Below are positions 58,683 to 64,000 of a stretch of DNA of 64,000 nucleotides, piece by piece. Origin of the DNA: Spirosoma telluris (GTDB lineage Bacteria > Bacteroidota > Bacteroidia > Cytophagales > Spirosomataceae); the NCBI GenBank assembly GCA_003259005.1, contig QLII01000001.1, positions 5,100,501-5,164,500 of the forward strand. The letters run 5' to 3'. A model generated the notes under the pieces. The model was not told the DNA's origin. It did not search any database and saw nothing but the letters and a program-made list of their open reading frames with translations. Each line of letters starts with the position of its first letter. Within the stretch, counting starts at the first letter, position 1. The position numbers and the translations under genes were made by a program.

Positions 58683-61600
58683 CTACCGAATCAGCAATAC
58701 AGACCCTCGTTTTACAACTCGGCTACGCTCTGGAAATGACTCGCTTTTATAAGTAATAATATAAGGATAAAGCATTGATGGATAGGTAGATCCATGATAG
58801 GTGCCGTCCCATTTTTGCTCAGGATTATCGCTCGCAAAAATCACCTCACCCCACCGGTTATAAATCCTGAACTCGTAGTCTGAAATATAAGCGGTGAAGA
58901 TCTGCAACACGTCATTTACACCGTCATTGTTAGGTGTAAATGCATCGGGCACATTCACACGCGGTTCGCACAAATTGAGCACACGTGATACCCCGCTGCC
59001 GTACAGCCCTGCGGGTCAGTTACCTGAACGGTATAATTGCCCGCTCGATCAACAACGATGGTTTTGGTCGTATCATTTCGGGTCAGCCATAAATACCGCA
59101 GCCCAGGTGCGCCACTGGCCGAAAGCTGAACTTTCCCCAGATCCCCTTCGCAAAGCGAAGCCTGTTGTGTAAACGAGAAATTGGGGGATGGCCGGTCGCC
59201 TACCCGAATACTACTCCTCCCAACGCAACCCGTCTGGGTATTCCTAACGACCAGACTATACGAGCCCGGCTGCGCCACCGAGATGAAAGGCGCGGTAGCT
59301 CCCGTACTCCATTGATACACATTACCTGGTTGATCGCCAGATAAAGGAGATAGAATAACCGTTAGCCCATTGCATTTTAGGGTATCAGGGCCCAGGCGGG
59401 CAAAACCGGTACTGTCCAGGCCTACTTTTATACTATCCTTTAGCACTTTACAGCCTTTTGTATCAGTCACCTGCACCGTATAAAGTCCAGGCGAAGCATT
59501 CCCAGAACGGGAGTTGTTGTCACCAGGTTATTATTACGATCCAGCCAGATGTAGCTGGCTGGCGTTCCCCCCGTAACGGTCACGCTTATAGTTCCACTAT
59601 TCGGAACGCTACATAATGCATCCTTAATAAATGTAGTAAGTGCTAGTTGGTTAGCTGGTGATTTCAGCGTAAAGGCAGTATCGGCTTTACAAGTGTGAAT
59701 ACTATCGGTCACGCTTATTTTATAGCCACCTTCCGTTAAACTTGTCTGCTGACTACCAACGCCCGTTAGAATCGCCCCATCAGAACGGGTCCAGTTATAG
59801 ATATATGTCCCGGCAGGTGTCGGTGTCAGTTGAATTGAACCATCGGCCGATGTACAGGTTGTTGGGCCGGTTAAATTGGCAACCAATCGTAGTTTAGGCA
59901 ACTCACTAACCCGAATCGTATCCGAGTTTTCGCAGGTGGTGCCGTTAACCGTCGACTGAGCCGTAACGGTATAGGTTCCTCCTTTGGAAACGGAAATTGT
60001 TCGCGTATCTCCCCGTTACTCCATTGAAACTGCGTCCAGGTTTGCTGAGGCACTGTCAAATTAACCGACGAACGATAACAGAAAACCGTATCGGGCCCCA
60101 GGTCGAGCGAGGGTGGTGGCTTGATTTGTACTTCAATCGTATCACTCTTAAAACATTCGCCGTTAGCCGCCAGACCAACTACGATATAGTAACCTGGTCT
60201 GTCGAGCTTTATAGTTCTTTGCCTACCCGCAACCGCTCCATTTACTAGCCAGACATAGAGTTTCGCCTGAACCTTTATATCTAATGTAATCCCTTTTTTA
60301 TTACAGATAGCCGTATCAGCCCCCAGATGTATATCGGGCGGGGTTTCTAAAATAGTCAGGGTATCTTTAATCAGTGTGTCTTTACAAATTCCTCCGGCAC
60401 TTGTCTTTGTAATAATTCGAAGACTAACGAAGTACTGCCCCGGCTTTGTGTATGGGTGCGTAACCGGCGTTGTTGCTGTTGTTGAATACGGGCGACTTCC
60501 GTCACCAAAATCTAAGGTATAGGCTTCCTTTAGTTTCGGGCAGTTCGGTCCAATTTGAAATACGGTTGGCGCATTAACGCATGTATCCGCATACGTTAGT
60601 CCAGGACCGCTGGACTGGTCGTTGAAGTTAGCCACTAAGTTTGGCAGACCTAATTGACTGGTTTTTCCGCCCAGCGTCTGCCCGACGGGGTTAAATTGTA
60701 GGCTATCCAGCAGCCCCCATTTGGATTTTCGATGGTACCCAGTGATTTACTACCTTTTATGGCGACATAGATTCGCCCGTCGGGCCCAATTTGAATGGAC
60801 CCATATTGCCTTGTCGTACTGCTATCAACAACCGTTTTGGAACCCGCCAATAAGGAGTCGGCCTGGTTTAGATCGTACTTCAGAATATACGATGCTCCTT
60901 TCAGGCTACCGTCACTATTCGTATCGGCAAGCATGGTTACGTATAAGCTCTTCCCGTCAGGCGAGAACTCGACACCGTAAGCCTTGGGGGAGCCGGCCCT
61001 AAATCAAGTGTTCGATTGAAGGTAAGAACACCTGTTGAGTCGTTAAAGGTGTATAAATCAATGGAGTTTTTGGGTGGTCCGGGAATAACAACGGCCATGG
61101 GTCGGTTACCTTTATTTCCACTGGTCGTGTCGGCCGGTCCAATTTTAATATATCCTTCTGCATTAGACAGAGAGTCGATTACCTGCCCACCTGTGTACGT
61201 TACGGGGTCCGTATTTTCGCTGCGGGTTAAATGGCGAACTTCAAATTGATTCGTTCCATATTTCCTCGTGATCACCCAAAAGGTTGAATCACGAGTATTC
61301 TCTACAGAGGCCGACTGTTCAGTACTCGAGCTGGATAAAGGAATATTTTTTTCAACAATAGCTCCTTTTCCACCATTCTGGCGCATGTCAACTACGCTGT
61401 ACGTCAGTGTTTTCTGACCACGAATTTCAGAGGTCGTGTATACGTAATACAGATATTCGCACCCCCGGCAAGTCGGTTTCGGTACAATCAGGGCCGATTG
61501 TGTGGAGTTTTTACTCCCATCCAATGGAATCTGAACAGCAGTCGTATCACCCGGTACGAGTGATTTCAGCGGCTTTCCATCTTTGCCGTAGATCGTTATC

Positions 61601-62340
61601 CCATCCGTGTAAAAAAGTAGGATACCTTTGGTATTGGCAATCGAAGATGAGCCTTCAATGGTACTTAAACTGCCATCTGTAATGGGTTTAGGTGTCCCTC
61701 CGCCACTAAAGTCCAGGCCAGCGTTCTGACCAAAATACCATTTCACTCCCTGCGACTCTTTTTTCTCTCCGCAAACGTCGACGTTGATACGATTCTGATA
61801 GGAACAGCCATTCGGGCTTATGGCTTCGACCGAATAACAGCCCGAGCTATCAACTTGTATGGCCTGAGTAGTATCTCCCTTTGGGTACCACAAGTACCGA
61901 TACCCCGCCTGAGTAGCCCCTGCATAAGGGTCTAATGTGATTTTTTCACCTTTACAGATCGTCGTATCTGTTCGCCAGTTGGTAAAAGACGGAGGAGGAG
62001 TATTAATAATGATCGACCGCGTCGCTGTTTGCGTAACGCCATTTACAGTTCGAGTTAGGGTAATAAGGTAAGTTCCAGGCGATTGATAGACGTGCTTAGC
62101 CGTAGAATCACTGTTTTGCTTTGTGACAGTACCTCCGTCTCCGAAAGCCCATACACGCTTCGTTACTCCCGTTTTTACACTATCTGTAAATGTTAGCGAG
62201 TCGGCTTTGCACTCCACATCTGGCGTACAGGCTTTACCACTAATTTTTATTTCCTGTGCCCAGGACGTAGTTAATCCTGCCATTAGGAACAGCACAGCCC
62301 AAATTCCAACTACACGGATAAAACTGCTAAACGTTGACAT
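58683..62340 (-). CDS. Type IX secretion 'type B' surface protein with PKD and Ig-like domains; frameshifted five times
   Basis: About 1220 residues. A signal peptide (about 1-29) is followed by a PKD domain (WAFGDGGTVTKQNSDSTAKH), a beta-propeller-like region, more PKD/Ig-like domains rich in GxYxVxVTD strands, and a C-terminal gliding-motility-associated domain (VPDAFTPNNDGVNDVLQIF, then IYNRWGEVIF and WDGTY). That C-terminal domain is the type B signal for export through the type IX system. Frame breaks lie at 60986-60990, 60714-60718, near 60000, 59501-59503 and 58991-58994; one base each restores the protein. A PorP/SprF gene is divergent upstream. Confidence 0.83.
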
Positions 62341-62573
62341 GAAGAAACGCTGAATAAAGCCACCCTCTCAAATTCACTCCCTCGGCATAACAACAACAGG
62401 GGCATTACGTTAGTATAAACGACGGTGTTTCGTTAAAATTTTATCAACTGACTACCGTAAAAGCCCCTAAAATTCGCTTAATTTTATAGATTGTTGTGTT
62501 CTTAAATACTTCGTTTGTGTTGATAACGTTGCAACAATAAAGTTGGCCCAGTCTTTGCCCTGATTTTGCCATT

Positions 62574-63605
62574 ATGCTTAAAAAATACATACTGACTCTT
62601 TTGACACTGACCCTGAGCCGAATGGTCTTTGCGCAGGACCCTCAGTTTACTCAATTTTATGCGGCACCCATGTACCTGAACCCGGCCTTTGCCGGTTCGG
62701 CGCTAGCGCCACGGATTACGGCGAACTATCGAAATCAATGGCCTGCCATCACCAACTACGTAACAACGATGGTTGCGGTGGATCATTTTATCGAAAAATA
62801 CAACAGTGGTGTTGGTCTAATGATTCAGAGCGACAACCAGGGCCAGGGACGGATTCAGTCAACGGATATAGGGTTGCAATATGCATACCAATTCCAGGTA
62901 AGTGAGTCGTCGTTTGTTCGTTTGGGTTTGCAAGGATCTTATGTAAACCGTAGCATCAACTACTTTGGCTTAACTACGGGCGACCAATTTACGGATCGTG
63001 GCTTTATTACGGGCAGTGTCTCGGGCGACCCAGCCTTACAAGGCGGACTTCCCACGAACAAATATCTTGACTTTTCGACCGGTGGGCTTTTTTATTCTGA
63101 CTGGTTCTGGGTAGGCCTGTCAGCGCACCACATTAACCGGCCTGCTCAGGGATTCTTTCTCAGTGAAAACGAACGATTACCTATGAAAACCAGCGTTCAG
63201 GCTGGGTTACGGATTCCATTAGGTGGCTTTACTGGCCTGGCCGATGAACAGGATCGGGAAATTAGTATATCGCCTGTTGTTATGTATAAGCACCAGGGCA
63301 AATACGACCAGTTAGATATAGGTGCTTACTTGACATACTCTCCTTTAACGATAGGTGCTTATTATCGCGGTATTCCTTTTAAGAAATACGACCAAACGCT
63401 CAACAACCACGATGCGGTGGCTGCGCTGGTTGGCTGGCGTATGGAAAAATTCTCCATTGGCTATAGCTACGACGTCACGATTTCAACGCTTGGCAATAGT
63501 GGTGGGTCCCATGAATTGTCGCTATCCTATATTTTTGACAAGCCAGAAAGGGGTCGCCCGAGTGTAAAACGCCGGGATAAGAAACTGCCTTGCCCGAAGT
63601 TTTAA
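62574..63605 (+). CDS. PorP/SprF family type IX secretion membrane protein
   Basis: This 343-residue outer-membrane protein has a signal peptide (about 1-20), the family start DPQFTQFYAAPMYLNPAFAGS, and an alternating beta-strand pattern throughout (GVGLMIQSDNQGQGRIQSTD, GWRMEKFSIGYSYDVTIS). SprF-like proteins are needed for export or anchoring of partner proteins with type B C-terminal domains, and such a protein is encoded divergently next door. The 233-bp gap between them should carry both promoters. Confidence 0.92.
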   Translation: MLKKYILTLLTLTLSRMVFAQDPQFTQFYAAPMYLNPAFAGSALAPRITANYRNQWPAITNYVTTMVAVDHFIEKYNSGVGLMIQSDNQGQGRIQSTDIGLQYAYQFQVSESSFVRLGLQGSYVNRSINYFGLTTGDQFTDRGFITGSVSGDPALQGGLPTNKYLDFSTGGLFYSDWFWVGLSAHHINRPAQGFFLSENERLPMKTSVQAGLRIPLGGFTGLADEQDREISISPVVMYKHQGKYDQLDIGAYLTYSPLTIGAYYRGIPFKKYDQTLNNHDAVAALVGWRMEKFSIGYSYDVTISTLGNSGGSHELSLSYIFDKPERGRPSVKRRDKKLPCPKF

Positions 63606-63688
63606 TAACTTTCTCCCATTGCCTGACAGCCTGAAAATCTGGCATCCGGCCCAAAAGCTTATCTTTACAAAACATAAAGAAAAGCCAA

Positions 63689-64000
63689 ATGAGCGCAACC
63701 TCACGAATGCGATCGCGTAATTCGCTGGCGACCCGTAAGATCCCTGCTTCATTACTCTATGAAGAAATTGACGGTGTGCCCTATTACTACAAGGGCTATC
63801 GATCTGTGTTGTCGCGGCAAAAAACAAGAGAAGATATTATGGGAGCCAGTGCGTTGCAGTCAGCGATTGTTTCGCTGCTTATCCATATTTTATACAAATA
63901 CCTACCCTTTGATGATTATTTGATTGCAACGAATGAACCTGGCCTTCATATAGCCACGGGTAGTAATCTCTCCAACGATATTGCGGTATTCAATCAAAGC
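63689..64000 (+). CDS. Uma2 family protein, N-terminal part
   Basis: The frame is open from ATG 63689 to the window end (104 residues). It reads PASLLYEEIDGVPYYYKGYR, then IMGASALQSAIVSLLIHILY and ATNEPGLHIATGSNLSNDIA, the pattern of Cytophagales Uma2/DUF820 proteins (PD-(D/E)XK fold). It is incomplete only because the window stops. It is a different subtype from the copy at 12143-12712. Confidence 0.75.
   Translation, partial: MSATSRMRSRNSLATRKIPASLLYEEIDGVPYYYKGYRSVLSRQKTREDIMGASALQSAIVSLLIHILYKYLPFDDYLIATNEPGLHIATGSNLSNDIAVFNQS

Overview
The window looks like chromosome from a Bacteroidota bacterium, most likely order Cytophagales and close to Spirosoma (inference from gene content). The signs are a SusC-style TonB receptor with a carboxypeptidase-like N-terminal domain, a PorP/SprF protein beside a type IX secretion 'type B' surface protein, BatD, two Uma2-type proteins, and promoters of the TTG-N19-TAnnTTTG type seen directly in front of two tRNAs.

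Layout. 1-573: end of a FAD/Fe-S oxidoreductase. 645-802: MITE-like repeat. 897-3469: secreted M43 metalloprotease. 3484-4856: amino acid permease. 5031-8044: TonB receptor, divergent from a Tat-exported Gfo/Idh/MocA oxidoreductase. 9701-15378: acyltransferase, ApbE, a small membrane protein, Uma2, chorismate synthase, BatD. 15488-17159: small ORF and a beta-CASP nuclease. 17265-25768: penicillin-binding protein 1C and a giant alpha-2-macroglobulin lipoprotein. 25926-32251: eight-gene operon around a type III polyketide synthase. 32435-35171: Asp/Arg/Asn-rich lipoprotein, gamma carbonic anhydrase, HupE. 35187-37487: SGNH/MBOAT pair. 37901-42724: tandem M1 peptidases. 42839-47460: tRNA-Pro and an accessory stretch of MITEs, a TlpA-like protein and gene remnants. 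47462-53105: glycosyltransferases and an MsbA-type exporter. 53272-58582: tRNA-fMet, era, der, EamA exporter, ArsR regulator, ruvB. 58683-63605: type IX type B protein and SprF. 63689-64000: start of a second Uma2.

The most interesting system is the 25926-32251 operon: flavoprotein, methyltransferase, type III PKS, FabL-like enoyl reductase, dehydratase, ketosynthase, acyl carrier protein and phosphopantetheinyl transferase. It resembles the PKS/methyltransferase/flavoprotein trio of actinobacterial phenolic-lipid clusters joined to its own discrete fatty-acid-elongation module, so a methylated, oxidised alkylresorcinol, alkylquinone or alkylpyrone lipid is my prediction.

Caution. At least 22 single-base losses, mostly inside G or C runs, break eleven otherwise well-conserved genes. 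All are repaired by adding one base, which points to homopolymer under-calling in the assembly rather than real pseudogenes. I therefore annotate these genes across their full span and give each break position.
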